From positions 1 through 37,918 of the forward strand of contig JAEDIW010000026.1 in assembly GCA_016296655.1 (NCBI GenBank): 37,918 bases of DNA. The letters are read 5' to 3'. Source of the DNA: Treponema sp. (GTDB lineage: Bacteria; Spirochaetota; Spirochaetia; Treponematales; Treponemataceae). Of the stretch, positions 8,102-16,931 are shown piece after piece. The notes under the pieces are model-generated. The model saw nothing but the letters and a program-made list of their open reading frames with translations. It was not told the DNA's origin and did no database searches. The translations under genes and the position numbers were made by a program. Positions within the stretch are counted from its first letter, which is position 1; every line of letters begins with the position of its first letter.

Positions 8102-9241
8102 TTAATTATCAGAAACCCTAAAATTATTCAAAGGCCTATTATGAAAATGCAGTTCAATTTTTTGTTTCCAATATTTTTCAGGGCATGAATTATAAACTGC
8201 TATAAACAGTTGCTCAGAAAAAGTTCTGTAGCCCAAATTCTCTGTCAGTTCAGCAAAGGAAATAAAAGTTTCCCATACAGCATTATTCTGCAGCCACTGT
8301 GTTATATCTTCCCACTCCTGCATTTTTATGAAAAGCTCTTCAAAATCAGAATAATTTCCGTATGGTTCACGTATATGAACAACATTATAAATCTTTGAAA
8401 AAGCCGAAAGAACAGACAGTGCCATAGCGGTTACAGCTTTCTGAGTTTCTCCATATTCAAGATAATATTTTGAAATCAGATTATAGGCCCTCAAATAATT
8501 GGACGAATCTACACGATAAAGTGAAAAAAACTTTTTCAGAGGTTCTTTTTCGGCTGGCGAACTTATTGTGCGCATTACTGCATTGCAAAAAACAGTATTT
8601 TTATAATAAAGACTGTCATCAGCAAGAATCATAAGCAGATATTTTTCATATTCAGCATTGTCATTCTTCTGCTGAGCAAGATAGGCCATCTGATACAAAA
8701 TTTCATATTTTTCAGCAGGAATATCTAGAAAATCAGCATTTTTCACAGCCGCATCATAAAACTGCATTGCCATCTCATACTCACCTTCAAATTGATACAC
8801 CTTTCCACAAATGAAGTCAGCTTCTGGATAAGCTTTTTTTTCTGAGATATAAGAAACAAGTTTTTTCATTGAATAATCAAAAAAGAGATCTGTCTTTTTT
8901 TCAATCAAGGAAGAAATTATCTGAACAGCATCAAACGAATTGCGTTCTTTTAAAATCTGCAATACATCAGGAAGATAATCACCTTTACTGCGCACTGCAG
9001 CTGGGGACAGTTCTTTTTCCAATATAAACAGTTGCCAGGCACACAGTTGAGTACGAATATTTTTTGCATGCATGGCCATTTTCAATGCACCACCATAATC
9101 CATACTATCAAGCATTTCCTGAGCTGTTAGCAGGACATCATAATCTTTTTCTTCGGGTCGTAAAGGTTCTTTAGCCGATAGAAAAGTTGCTGTACAAAAA
9201 CATAGAATTATAGCAGTGGCAAATGCTTTTAATTTATTCAC
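8102..9241 (-). CDS. Secreted helical TPR-like protein, unknown function
   Basis: Protein of 379 aa with an N-terminal signal peptide (MNKLKAFATAIILCFCTATFLSA, probable cleavage before KEP; no lipobox at the cleavage point). The mature part is helical with repeated TPR-like pairs such as KAYPEADFICGKVYQFEGEYEMAMQFYDAAVK and the following YEILYQMAYLAQQKNDNAEYEKYL, a fold used for protein-protein contacts in the periplasm. I do not recognise a specific family. The start is GTG; its bases overlap the ispG stop (GTGA), so it is coupled to ispG and is the last gene of the V-ATPase unit. A role in envelope stress or assembly is possible but not supported by any motif. Confidence 0.72.
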   Translation of the reverse strand: MNKLKAFATAIILCFCTATFLSAKEPLRPEEKDYDVLLTAQEMLDSMDYGGALKMAMHAKNIRTQLCAWQLFILEKELSPAAVRSKGDYLPDVLQILKERNSFDAVQIISSLIEKKTDLFFDYSMKKLVSYISEKKAYPEADFICGKVYQFEGEYEMAMQFYDAAVKNADFLDIPAEKYEILYQMAYLAQQKNDNAEYEKYLLMILADDSLYYKNTVFCNAVMRTISSPAEKEPLKKFFSLYRVDSSNYLRAYNLISKYYLEYGETQKAVTAMALSVLSAFSKIYNVVHIREPYGNYSDFEELFIKMQEWEDITQWLQNNAVWETFISFAELTENLGYRTFSEQLFIAVYNSCPEKYWKQKIELHFHNRPLNNFRVSDN

Positions 9242-10332
9242 AGGGATTCTATTTCCTCTCTAAATATTTTATCGGCATCTTTTGCATCTATTGTTCGTAT
9301 TATTTTTCCATGCTTAAAGATAATTGCCTTATCCCCGGCTCCTGCAATACCCAAATCAGCATGTTTGCCTTCACCAGGTCCATTTACAATACACCCCATA
9401 ACTGCAACCGTTATATTTTTATCCAGTGAAAGCAATTCATTCTGCCATCTGGCAACAAACCCATGAACGTCAAAGCCTACCCTACCACATCGAGGACAGG
9501 AAACAATTTCAACACCTCCAGGACGTTTACCACATTCTTTTAAAATCTGCTTTCCAGTAATTATCTCATTTTCAGGTGTAGAGGAAAGACTTACACGAAT
9601 CGTGCTGCCAATGTTATTCTTTAATAATTCGCTAAATGCCAAAGTACTTTTTACGACTCCGACAATCAAAGGTCCGGCTTCAGTTACTCCAATATGTAAA
9701 GGAATGTCGTATTTTGAAGCAAACGCCTTATTAGCATCTATTGTTTCCTGAACTGACGAAGCTTTCATGCTTACTACAACATCACGGAAATTCAGCTCAT
9801 CAAATACGGCAGCCTCGCGTGCTGCTGTTTCTGCCAATGCATCGGAGCGAGCCATTGAGCCAGCTTCAACTTTTTCAGCAAGATCCTTAGGCAGACTGCC
9901 AGTATTCACACCAATGCGAATAGCAACGCCTTTTTCTTTACAACCAATTACAACTTTTTCAACTCGCTCTCGGCTACCTATATTGCCAGGATTGATTCGA
10001 ATAGCAGCAACATTGCCCTTCAGACATTCCAATGCAAGCCTGTAATCAAAATGTATATCAGCAACAAGAGGCATGGTTGTTTTTTCGGCAATAAGACATA
10101 AAGCCCTTGCACTTTCTGTATCTGGAACTGCAAATCTTAAAACATCACAGCCAAGAGATTGCAAAACTTCTATGCGGTGAATTAACAAAGAAAGGGCATC
10201 ACTGTTTTCTGTTAATCCAGTAATGCCCTCTTTCCACATAGTTTGAATTGAAACTGGTGCATTTCCACCAATTTCAATTCGTTTTGTAATCCCCGCACCA
10301 CCTATAAAAACAGAACGAGGAAACTTATACAT
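9238..10332 (-). CDS. ispG: 4-hydroxy-3-methylbut-2-enyl-diphosphate synthase
   Basis: Cytosolic [4Fe-4S] enzyme of the MEP isoprenoid pathway that converts MEcPP to HMBPP. At 364 aa it is the common short bacterial form, a TIM barrel followed by the iron-sulfur domain, without the insert of plant and chlamydial enzymes. The TIM-barrel N-terminus reads GGNAPVSIQTMWKEG, with ADIHFDYRLAL and IRINPGNIG further on. The cluster ligands are CPRCGR and the third cysteine in MGCIVNGPGEGKHAD, whose Glu is also conserved. AAGGA precedes the ATG. It sits 21 nt after atpK and overlaps the TPR gene. Its products feed undecaprenyl phosphate, the carrier used by the sugar transferase in this window. Confidence 0.96.
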   Translation of the reverse strand: MYKFPRSVFIGGAGITKRIEIGGNAPVSIQTMWKEGITGLTENSDALSLLIHRIEVLQSLGCDVLRFAVPDTESARALCLIAEKTTMPLVADIHFDYRLALECLKGNVAAIRINPGNIGSRERVEKVVIGCKEKGVAIRIGVNTGSLPKDLAEKVEAGSMARSDALAETAAREAAVFDELNFRDVVVSMKASSVQETIDANKAFASKYDIPLHIGVTEAGPLIVGVVKSTLAFSELLKNNIGSTIRVSLSSTPENEIITGKQILKECGKRPGGVEIVSCPRCGRVGFDVHGFVARWQNELLSLDKNITVAVMGCIVNGPGEGKHADLGIAGAGDKAIIFKHGKIIRTIDAKDADKIFREEIESL

Positions 10333-10353
10333 AAACTATCCTTAATATGATAC

Positions 10354-10776
10354 TTAGCAGACAATCATTGAGAATACCATTGCAAACAAAGCAACAGTTT
10401 CACAAAGACCGACAACCATGATGTACTGAGCGAAACCTTTTCCTGTTTCTCCAAGGGCATCAGAACCTGCAGCACCAGCCTTTCCCTGAGCAATAGCAGA
10501 AGCACACATTGCAAGACCTGAAGCAAAACCAAGACCAAGAAGGAACCATGGATCTTTTGCAGAACTCATCATTGACTGCATAAGAAGGAAACCATAAATC
10601 GTCTGTGTCAAAGGAGCACCAGCAAATACAGTGAGGATGAAAGGAGCTGGCTTGTTATTTAAGTAGCAGCGTTTCCAAGCACCAATTGCAGCACTTCCAG
10701 ATGTTCCAATACCAATTGCCGAACCAAAAGCAGCAATACCCATACAAACAGCAGCACCAAGCATTCCAAAATTCAT
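10354..10776 (-). CDS. atpK: V-type ATPase subunit K (rotor ring)
   Basis: Membrane proteolipid of 140 aa with four transmembrane helices, two fused hairpins, forming the ion-carrying ring of the V-type ATPase. The essential carboxylate is Glu126 in VVGLCETVALFAMVF. Thr57 and Gln58 in GAPLTQTIYGF and Gln97 in SAIAQGKAGAAG match the positions that, with the glutamate, bind sodium in the Enterococcus hirae NtpK ring (Thr64, Gln65, Gln110, Glu139 there); the Leu61 position looks like Ala here. Only one of the two hairpins carries the carboxylate, as in E. hirae. The pattern suggests Na+ rather than H+ coupling, an inference. It lies 26 nt after atpI. Confidence 0.93.
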   Translation of the reverse strand: MNFGMLGAAVCMGIAAFGSAIGIGTSGSAAIGAWKRCYLNNKPAPFILTVFAGAPLTQTIYGFLLMQSMMSSAKDPWFLLGLGFASGLAMCASAIAQGKAGAAGSDALGETGKGFAQYIMVVGLCETVALFAMVFSMIVC

Positions 10777-10801
10777 AATTATCTCCTATCCGCAACAGCG
10801 G

Positions 10802-12706
10802 TTATTTGTTTACCGTTTCACTGAACGGTTCATATTTAAATCCAGACCACGACATTCCCAAATGCGAAGAAAATTCCAACGTATTCAGGCGAACACCGTG
10901 AACAATAACAGAAAGAACATTCAAAATCATATTCAGACCATGTCCAAATACAAGAAGAATGACAAATGTCAGAAGAAGTGAAAGTTTTCCCCACATCGGA
11001 CCTGCCATCTGGTTTACAGTATTGGAAATTGCAGCTCCTGCAAGACCAACTGCCCATAAACGGATGTAAGAGACGATATCAGAGAATACGTTTACAACGC
11101 CCAACAATACAGAAATTATGTTTTTCACACTTTCCAAAATAGAAGAAACAATACTTCCTTCATAGTTTGCAAAGACAAAACTTAACATAAATCCTGCAAC
11201 AACCAAAACAATGGCTACTGTTCCAATTGGAATTCCATAAACAACTTTGTCAAAACTAAAAATTTTAGCATCAACAACCATTGAAAGAACTACATAGAAC
11301 ATGCCCCAAAGCAGAATTAAAGAACCAAAATCACCAAAAGCTTTCAGAGATTTGATGTTCTTTGCAATAGCTTTTATATGAGCTACTGTCAGCTGAAGTA
11401 AAGCCAGAGAGAAACAGAATATCTGCAAGTTCTGGGTTACAGTCGTTACACCGTCTCTGCCCTCAAAATCTGCGATAAATGCATTTGAAAGAGGCTTTAG
11501 CGACAGGTTCTTTACCCAATCAGGAATTTTTTCCAAAGGAAGTCCAAACCATGTACAAGTTACAGTTCCCCAGGCAACGGTTGACAGCCCCAGCAAAAGC
11601 AGAAGTCCTAGACCTGCACCAGGTTTCTTTCCTTTTGTAAAAGAAATTGCCATTCCAAGCAATGCTGCAAAAGTCAAAAGCAAACCATATCCACCATCGC
11701 CAAAAATCATTCCGAAGAAAATTGTAAAGAAAAGCAGGAACCATCCAGAAATATCAAATTCATGATATCCAGGAACTGTTCCCAAAAAGTCAGTAAGCGG
11801 ATATATCAAGCTTACAAGCTTATTATTCTTCAATTTTGTAGGAACATTATCTTCTTCAGATGGGTCTGAAACTGCAAATGCCCAATTTTCTGAAATTGCA
11901 TTTTGCTTCAACCTGTCAAGACTGTCAACAGGAACAAAACCTGTTATCCATGAAAGCGCAGAAGAGCCGTCACCTTCATGTCCCATGCCAGAATTTACAG
12001 TTTCAAATTCTATTTCCTTAATGAGCTTTCTGCTGTAATTTTTCAATGCAGGAACATACACTGCCTTTGAAGAAATTTCAGAATCCAAATCTGCTATCTG
12101 TCTTTCAGAAGCTTCTATTTCTTCTGCAAGTTCTTTAGTAGACATTTTTGGCATAGGCACAGAATATGCTTCTGCCGGCAAACCTGCAGGGCGTTCAGCA
12201 TCCGCAGAATCTGAAAGAAGAAGAAATCTTACCTGATTTTTATCTTTGTTTACCAGGAGAACATTTACATCATCCCCAATATTCCGCCATTTGTCCTGCG
12301 GAATTTCATACAAAGAAAGATAGATTCCATTTTCTGCCAGATATGAAAAATCAGATACAGTTACACTTCCCCAGGCCTTGAACCTGTCAAGTTCCTGTTT
12401 ATCTAGATTTATTAAATCCTGAAGAGATTTCTTTTTTTCAGAATCAGATAGAACTACAGCACTCAAATTTTCAAGTTCTTCAGAGGTTAAATCTTTGTAA
12501 CTAGTACCTTTCGGCAACTTTATTTCAGACAAAATGCCAACAGCATCATTGCACTGTTCCAAAGCAGCCTTCAGTTCTGCAAGTTTTTCACCATTGCCTT
12601 CAAGGCTTTCAAGGTGTAATACACCAAGAGAGCGAAGTTTTTTTAATGCCTGCTCCTGTTCAGCCTTTAACATTACAAGAGAGACCTTTTTCATTTCAAC
12701 TATCAT
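10802..12706 (-). CDS. atpI: V-type ATPase subunit I (stator channel, a-subunit)
   Basis: 634-aa membrane subunit that forms the ion half-channels and the stator attachment. The N-terminal half (about 1-310) is soluble and helical, with coiled-coil stretches that bind the E-subunit stalk. About seven or eight hydrophobic helices follow from residue 320. The conserved channel arginine is Arg549 in SYIRLWAVGLAG, near FSDIVS, and the C-terminal helices carry LLVFGHGLNMILNVLSVIVHGVRLNTLEF, typical of the family. The start overlaps the atpD stop (ATGA) and the atpD end supplies its ribosome site GGAGGG. Length is normal for bacterial and archaeal subunit I. Confidence 0.95.
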   Translation of the reverse strand: MIVEMKKVSLVMLKAEQEQALKKLRSLGVLHLESLEGNGEKLAELKAALEQCNDAVGILSEIKLPKGTSYKDLTSEELENLSAVVLSDSEKKKSLQDLINLDKQELDRFKAWGSVTVSDFSYLAENGIYLSLYEIPQDKWRNIGDDVNVLLVNKDKNQVRFLLLSDSADAERPAGLPAEAYSVPMPKMSTKELAEEIEASERQIADLDSEISSKAVYVPALKNYSRKLIKEIEFETVNSGMGHEGDGSSALSWITGFVPVDSLDRLKQNAISENWAFAVSDPSEEDNVPTKLKNNKLVSLIYPLTDFLGTVPGYHEFDISGWFLLFFTIFFGMIFGDGGYGLLLTFAALLGMAISFTKGKKPGAGLGLLLLLGLSTVAWGTVTCTWFGLPLEKIPDWVKNLSLKPLSNAFIADFEGRDGVTTVTQNLQIFCFSLALLQLTVAHIKAIAKNIKSLKAFGDFGSLILLWGMFYVVLSMVVDAKIFSFDKVVYGIPIGTVAIVLVVAGFMLSFVFANYEGSIVSSILESVKNIISVLLGVVNVFSDIVSYIRLWAVGLAGAAISNTVNQMAGPMWGKLSLLLTFVILLVFGHGLNMILNVLSVIVHGVRLNTLEFSSHLGMSWSGFKYEPFSETVNK

Positions 12707-13311
12707 TCTGTCCCTCCTGAAGTCTGAAGTTTTTTCTTAGAAATCTTACTGCGAACAACAGCAGCAACCTGTTGATCACCAAGATATACGCTGATTTTCT
12801 TGATATTCGCCTTTGTTTCTGGAATCATAACCTTCTCAAAAAGATTTACACGCTGAGTCGTTGTTCGCAATTCAGCAGAAAGCAAGCGCACCTGTTCATC
12901 AAGCACATCTGCTTCCAAATCCAGTGACAAAGCTTTTTCCATACGGTCAGCAGCAAGATCTATCCACAGCGGTGTTTCAAACAAATCATAATCGCCGCGT
13001 CCAAAATCAGCACCTTCGTAAACAGGAATCTCGACACCTGCAATGTTTCCTGTACTTTTCTTTATATTTTTTACAGTAACCATTCCAGGCTTAAAGGCAT
13101 CCTCTTCACCAAAAACAGCAATCCAAGCTTGAAATTCTTTTTCAAGAGCAGCTCGTTTTGCGCGAACTTCTTTGGCACGTGCATCAATTGTACGAATTTC
13201 TGTCTGAAGCTGCTGTTTTTTAAGCGTTAAAGTCGGAAGATAACGCTGATACATCTTCAACGCATCTTTCTGGGCTTTCTGCTCATTTTTTGTCAGCTTT
13301 ATTTTCGCCAT
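12703..13311 (-). CDS. atpD: V-type ATPase subunit D (central shaft)
   Basis: 202-aa subunit that forms the rotating coiled-coil shaft inside the A3B3 head. Long terminal helices are visible: KIKLTKNEQKAQKDALKMYQR at the start and RVNLFEKVMIPETKANIKKISVYL near the end, the latter being the recognisable family signature. The middle, about 70-110, is the short globular tip. It lies 11 nt after atpB and overlaps atpI. Length is within the usual range of about 200-220 aa. Confidence 0.94.
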   Translation of the reverse strand: MAKIKLTKNEQKAQKDALKMYQRYLPTLTLKKQQLQTEIRTIDARAKEVRAKRAALEKEFQAWIAVFGEEDAFKPGMVTVKNIKKSTGNIAGVEIPVYEGADFGRGDYDLFETPLWIDLAADRMEKALSLDLEADVLDEQVRLLSAELRTTTQRVNLFEKVMIPETKANIKKISVYLGDQQVAAVVRSKISKKKLQTSGGTE

Positions 13312-13322
13312 GCACTATCCTC

Positions 13323-14618
13323 TTATTTTGAAGGCCAGAACTGTTCAATAAGTTCAGTTTTCAAACCAGTTTCCTCTTTTTCAAAACACTGGGCAAGAAT
13401 ACTCCAACCATTGTCAAGTGCTTCTTCAAGAGGAATATTTACACTCAAATCCATCATTCTTGCTTCAAATAATTCACCATACTTGAGAAGTTTTTCATCC
13501 CATGAAGACATATTAAAGCCCATAGATTTCTTTTCAAGAGTGTCTTTATATTGAGCATACAGACGAATCATAGCATCCATTAAAGAGCGGTGATCTTTAC
13601 GTGTTTTGTTATTAACCTGCTGCTTAAGGCGAGACAAAGAACCAAATGGTTCAATACGACCTCCTTTCAAGTAATACTGTCCTTCTGTAATGTAACCTGT
13701 GTTATCAGGAACTGGATGAGTAACATCGTCACCTGGCATTGTTGTAACAGCAAGAACTGTAATTGAACCTGCATCAGCAAAGTCTACAGCCTTTTCATAA
13801 CGGCTTGCCAGCTGAGAATAAAGGTCTCCTGGATAACCACGATTTGAAGGAACCTGCTCTTGAGTAATGGCGATTTCCTTCATTGCGTCTGCAAAGTTTG
13901 TCATGTCAGTAAGAAGAACAAGAACGTCCTTTCCCTGAAGTGCAAACTGCTCTGCAACTGCAAGCGAGAGATCCGGAATTTTCATACATTCTACAGTGGG
14001 GTCTGCAGATGTATGAATAAACATTACTGTACGACTTAAAGCACCGCCTTCTTCAAGCGTATTCTTAAAATACAGATAGTCGTCATATTTCAATCCCATA
14101 CCACCAAGAACAATAACGTCAGCCTGCGCCTGCATGGCAATTCGTGCAAGCAGCTGATTGTATGGTTCTCCAGAAATGGAGAAAATCGGTATTTTTTGAG
14201 AAACAACCAGCGTATTGAACACATCAATCATAGGAATGTTCGTACGCATCATGCGGTTAGGATTTATACGCTTTGCAGGATTAACAGATGGTCCGCCAAT
14301 ACTTGTAAGGTTTTCAGCAAGTGAAGGTCCCTGATCACGAGGTTCTGCAGAACCGTCAAAAATACGACCAAGAATATTTTCGCTGAAAGAAACTTTCATG
14401 TCATGACCTAAAAATCGAATCTGATCTGTTGTTGCAACACCACGGCCACCGGCAAAAACCTGTAAAGAAACCAAATCACCATCAATTTTGTTTACTTCGG
14501 CAAGAGACTTTCCGAATCTTGTTGTAATTTCAGCAAGCTCATTCAGCCTTACGCCTTCAGCACGAACAGTGATAACGCTGCCGTTAATACTTTCAATTTT
14601 GCTGTATACTTTATTCAT
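13323..14618 (-). CDS. atpB: V-type ATPase subunit B (non-catalytic)
   Basis: 431-aa subunit of the A3B3 head; it carries the regulatory, non-hydrolysing nucleotide site. Landmarks are MMRTNIPMIDVFNTLVVSQKIPIFSISGEPYNQLLARIA (the degenerate P-loop region, SGEPYNQL in place of a Walker A), VLLTDMTNFADAMKEIA and YPGDLYSQLASRYEKA. The absence of a GKT P-loop is normal for this subunit. The ATG shares a base with the atpA stop (TAATG). Length is slightly shorter than the usual 450-460 aa, as in other spirochaetes. Confidence 0.96.
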   Translation of the reverse strand: MNKVYSKIESINGSVITVRAEGVRLNELAEITTRFGKSLAEVNKIDGDLVSLQVFAGGRGVATTDQIRFLGHDMKVSFSENILGRIFDGSAEPRDQGPSLAENLTSIGGPSVNPAKRINPNRMMRTNIPMIDVFNTLVVSQKIPIFSISGEPYNQLLARIAMQAQADVIVLGGMGLKYDDYLYFKNTLEEGGALSRTVMFIHTSADPTVECMKIPDLSLAVAEQFALQGKDVLVLLTDMTNFADAMKEIAITQEQVPSNRGYPGDLYSQLASRYEKAVDFADAGSITVLAVTTMPGDDVTHPVPDNTGYITEGQYYLKGGRIEPFGSLSRLKQQVNNKTRKDHRSLMDAMIRLYAQYKDTLEKKSMGFNMSSWDEKLLKYGELFEARMMDLSVNIPLEEALDNGWSILAQCFEKEETGLKTELIEQFWPSK

Positions 14619-16387
14619 TATTCACCGTCCTTAAGAAGAGATTCAACTTCCTGCATAACTTTTGCACCCTTGTCAGCAAGAGTCTTTTCAACGGCCTTCT
14701 CCGCATCTTTGAATTCAGGGCTGGCAAATTTTTTGTAGTTCATATCAATAAAGTTCTGACGAAGAGTATTGAAGAAACTACGTGCTTCATCTTTATCTGA
14801 AATTTCAAAAGAAGAGCCAAGAATGCCAAGAAGTTTTTTAAATGTATATGTCTGGCGTTCAATAGAAGATGCACCTTCAATTTCGTCAAAACTGTCCTGC
14901 TGCATGTATACAGCATCAAGGAATTCTGCCTTCAAGTAAACAAGGAAGTCTTCAAGACTTGTACCTTCTTCACCAACAACCTTCATCATTGAGTTTACTT
15001 CCTGTCCGCGACGATAAAGTTTGCGGGCATATTCAACCCAATCAGTACGAATTACAGAATTATATTTTGACCATGAATCCAAAGGATCGATTGCAGGATA
15101 ACGGCGGGCATCAGAACGTTCACGGCTCAAGCCATGGAAAGCTCCGACAACCTTAAGAGTTGCCTGTGTTACAGGTTCCTCAAAGTTACCGCCGGCAGGA
15201 GAAACTGTTCCACCAATTGTAACAGAACCAGTTGAACCATCGCGAAGTTTTACGATACCTGCACGCTCATAGAAAGAAGCAATTGTTGACTCAAGATATG
15301 CAGGGAATGCTTCTTCACCAGGAATTTCTTCCAAACGACCTGACATTTCACGCATAGCCTGTGCCCAGCGGGATGTTGAATCTGCAAGAAGCAAAACATT
15401 CAAGCCCATCTGGCGGTAATATTCAGCAAGTGTAACACCTGTATAACAAGAAGCTTCACGCGATGCAACAGGCATTGAGGATGTATTACAAATAATAATT
15501 GTACGTTCCATCAATGAGCGGCCTGTGCGAGGATCTTTTAATTCAGGGAATTCTGTAAGAGTTTCTACAACTTCGCCGGCACGTTCACCGCAGGCTGCAA
15601 TAATTACGATATCGACATCGGCATTGCGTGAAGTTGTATGCTGAAGAACTGTTTTTCCAGCACCAAAAGGACCTGGAATACAATATGTACCACCTCGAGC
15701 AACAGGGAAGAATGTGTCTATAAGACGAACTTTTGTTACCATAGGGTCTTTCGGCATAAGACGTTCTGCATAGCAGTTTACGGCACGTTTTACAGGCCAT
15801 CTGAAAGCCATACATACATCAAATTCATTGCCTTTTTCATCTTCAACAGTTGCAATAGCATCGTGAATTTTATAGTTGCCTTTTGCTGCAATCTTTTTTA
15901 CTGTATATAACCCCAAATATGTATAAGGAATCTGAATCTTATGAACAAAAGGACCTTCAGGTACAGTTCCTACATAATCACCAGCCATTACCTTGTCGCC
16001 AACTTTTGCTACAGGTGTAAATTCCCATTCTTTTTTTTCATCCAAGGCAGGAAGATATACGCCTCTTTCCAAGAAATTGCCAGAATGTTCTGCAAGAAGT
16101 GGCAGAGGATTCTGCAAACCGTCGTAAACCTGTCCCAAAAGACCAGGTCCGAGTTCAACACTCAAAAGGTCATTGGTAAATTCAACAGTACAATCAGTTG
16201 AAATACCATTTGTCATTTCATAAACCTGCATCTGAGCAATATCACCGCGAATACGGATTACTTCACTCTTGAGGCTTTTCCCTTCAACTTTTACATAGCC
16301 GACTTCGTTCAATGAAATAGTTCCGTCAAATTTTACGGAAATCATATTACCATTAACACCGACGACTTTTCCTTTAGTTTCCGTCAT
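14618..16387 (-). CDS. atpA: V-type ATPase subunit A (catalytic)
   Basis: 589-aa catalytic subunit that hydrolyses or makes ATP. An N-terminal beta-barrel (KGKVVGVNGNMISVKF) is followed by the family-specific bulge region of about 110-190 and the nucleotide domain. The Walker A loop GPFGAGKT is at 239-246, the catalytic-Glu segment is AACGERAGEVVE, and LLADSTSRWAQAMREMSGRLEEIPGEEAFPAYL is the classic ATPase alpha/beta signature. The C-terminal helical domain is complete. The start overlaps the DUF2764 stop (ATGA-type overlap of 4 nt). This is the best-conserved gene of the cluster. Confidence 0.97.
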   Translation of the reverse strand: MTETKGKVVGVNGNMISVKFDGTISLNEVGYVKVEGKSLKSEVIRIRGDIAQMQVYEMTNGISTDCTVEFTNDLLSVELGPGLLGQVYDGLQNPLPLLAEHSGNFLERGVYLPALDEKKEWEFTPVAKVGDKVMAGDYVGTVPEGPFVHKIQIPYTYLGLYTVKKIAAKGNYKIHDAIATVEDEKGNEFDVCMAFRWPVKRAVNCYAERLMPKDPMVTKVRLIDTFFPVARGGTYCIPGPFGAGKTVLQHTTSRNADVDIVIIAACGERAGEVVETLTEFPELKDPRTGRSLMERTIIICNTSSMPVASREASCYTGVTLAEYYRQMGLNVLLLADSTSRWAQAMREMSGRLEEIPGEEAFPAYLESTIASFYERAGIVKLRDGSTGSVTIGGTVSPAGGNFEEPVTQATLKVVGAFHGLSRERSDARRYPAIDPLDSWSKYNSVIRTDWVEYARKLYRRGQEVNSMMKVVGEEGTSLEDFLVYLKAEFLDAVYMQQDSFDEIEGASSIERQTYTFKKLLGILGSSFEISDKDEARSFFNTLRQNFIDMNYKKFASPEFKDAEKAVEKTLADKGAKVMQEVESLLKDGE

Positions 16388-16929
16388 GTATTTTCTCCAA
16401 GAATTCTATCATATATAGTGTGGTAAGATGCCATACCTGTTTGTTCATTAAACAGTTTCATACGCTGTGCAAGCATCAGTTTCAGTCCGTAAGCAAAAAC
16501 AGCATCTACAGAAAACTGATCTAGTGGTGCCAGCTGATTGATGACGTCAATCCTGTACTGATACAGAAACTGCTCTGCCGATAACGGACTGTCCATTCCA
16601 ACAGCAGTTCTGGCAACCTGCATAACATCCCCTGTACACTCCCCTGTCAAAGGCTCACTTTCTTTCTGAAGATTTAAAGCACGAATCTGTGCCAAAGCCA
16701 GTCTGAGAGCACGCTCTTTTGCATACCAGGTATCAACAAAAGCTGAACCTGTTGCAATATTTTTTCGAGGCGGAACAAGTGAAAGATTATTTAAAATCTC
16801 AAGGCTTCGCTCATCAAGAAAACGCGCACACAAATCCCGATAATATGCTTCAGAGATGGGGAGATTCTGTTTTTCGCCTGTATAAGACACAGCGGGCAGC
16901 TGCGACACCAGGTAATACTGATTTCCCAC
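16384..16929 (-). CDS. DUF2764 protein of the V-ATPase operon (possible subunit C substitute)
   Basis: 181-aa soluble protein starting GNQYYLVSQLPAVSYT, a signature of the DUF2764 family, which in spirochaetes, Chlamydiae and Bacteroidetes sits between atpE and atpA. It is predominantly helical, with RLALAQIRALNLQKE and a C-terminal pair around DAVFAYGLKLMLAQRM. The 'YYL-S-LP' start resembles the N-termini of C/d-type subunits that join shaft and ring, so it may replace subunit C (inference from position and pattern). The start is GTG, placed because GGAAAG lies just upstream within the atpE end; there is a 2-nt gap to the atpE stop. No subunit C, F or G gene is visible in this cluster. Confidence 0.8.
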   Translation of the reverse strand: MGNQYYLVSQLPAVSYTGEKQNLPISEAYYRDLCARFLDERSLEILNNLSLVPPRKNIATGSAFVDTWYAKERALRLALAQIRALNLQKESEPLTGECTGDVMQVARTAVGMDSPLSAEQFLYQYRIDVINQLAPLDQFSVDAVFAYGLKLMLAQRMKLFNEQTGMASYHTIYDRILGENT

Positions 16930-16931
16930 TA

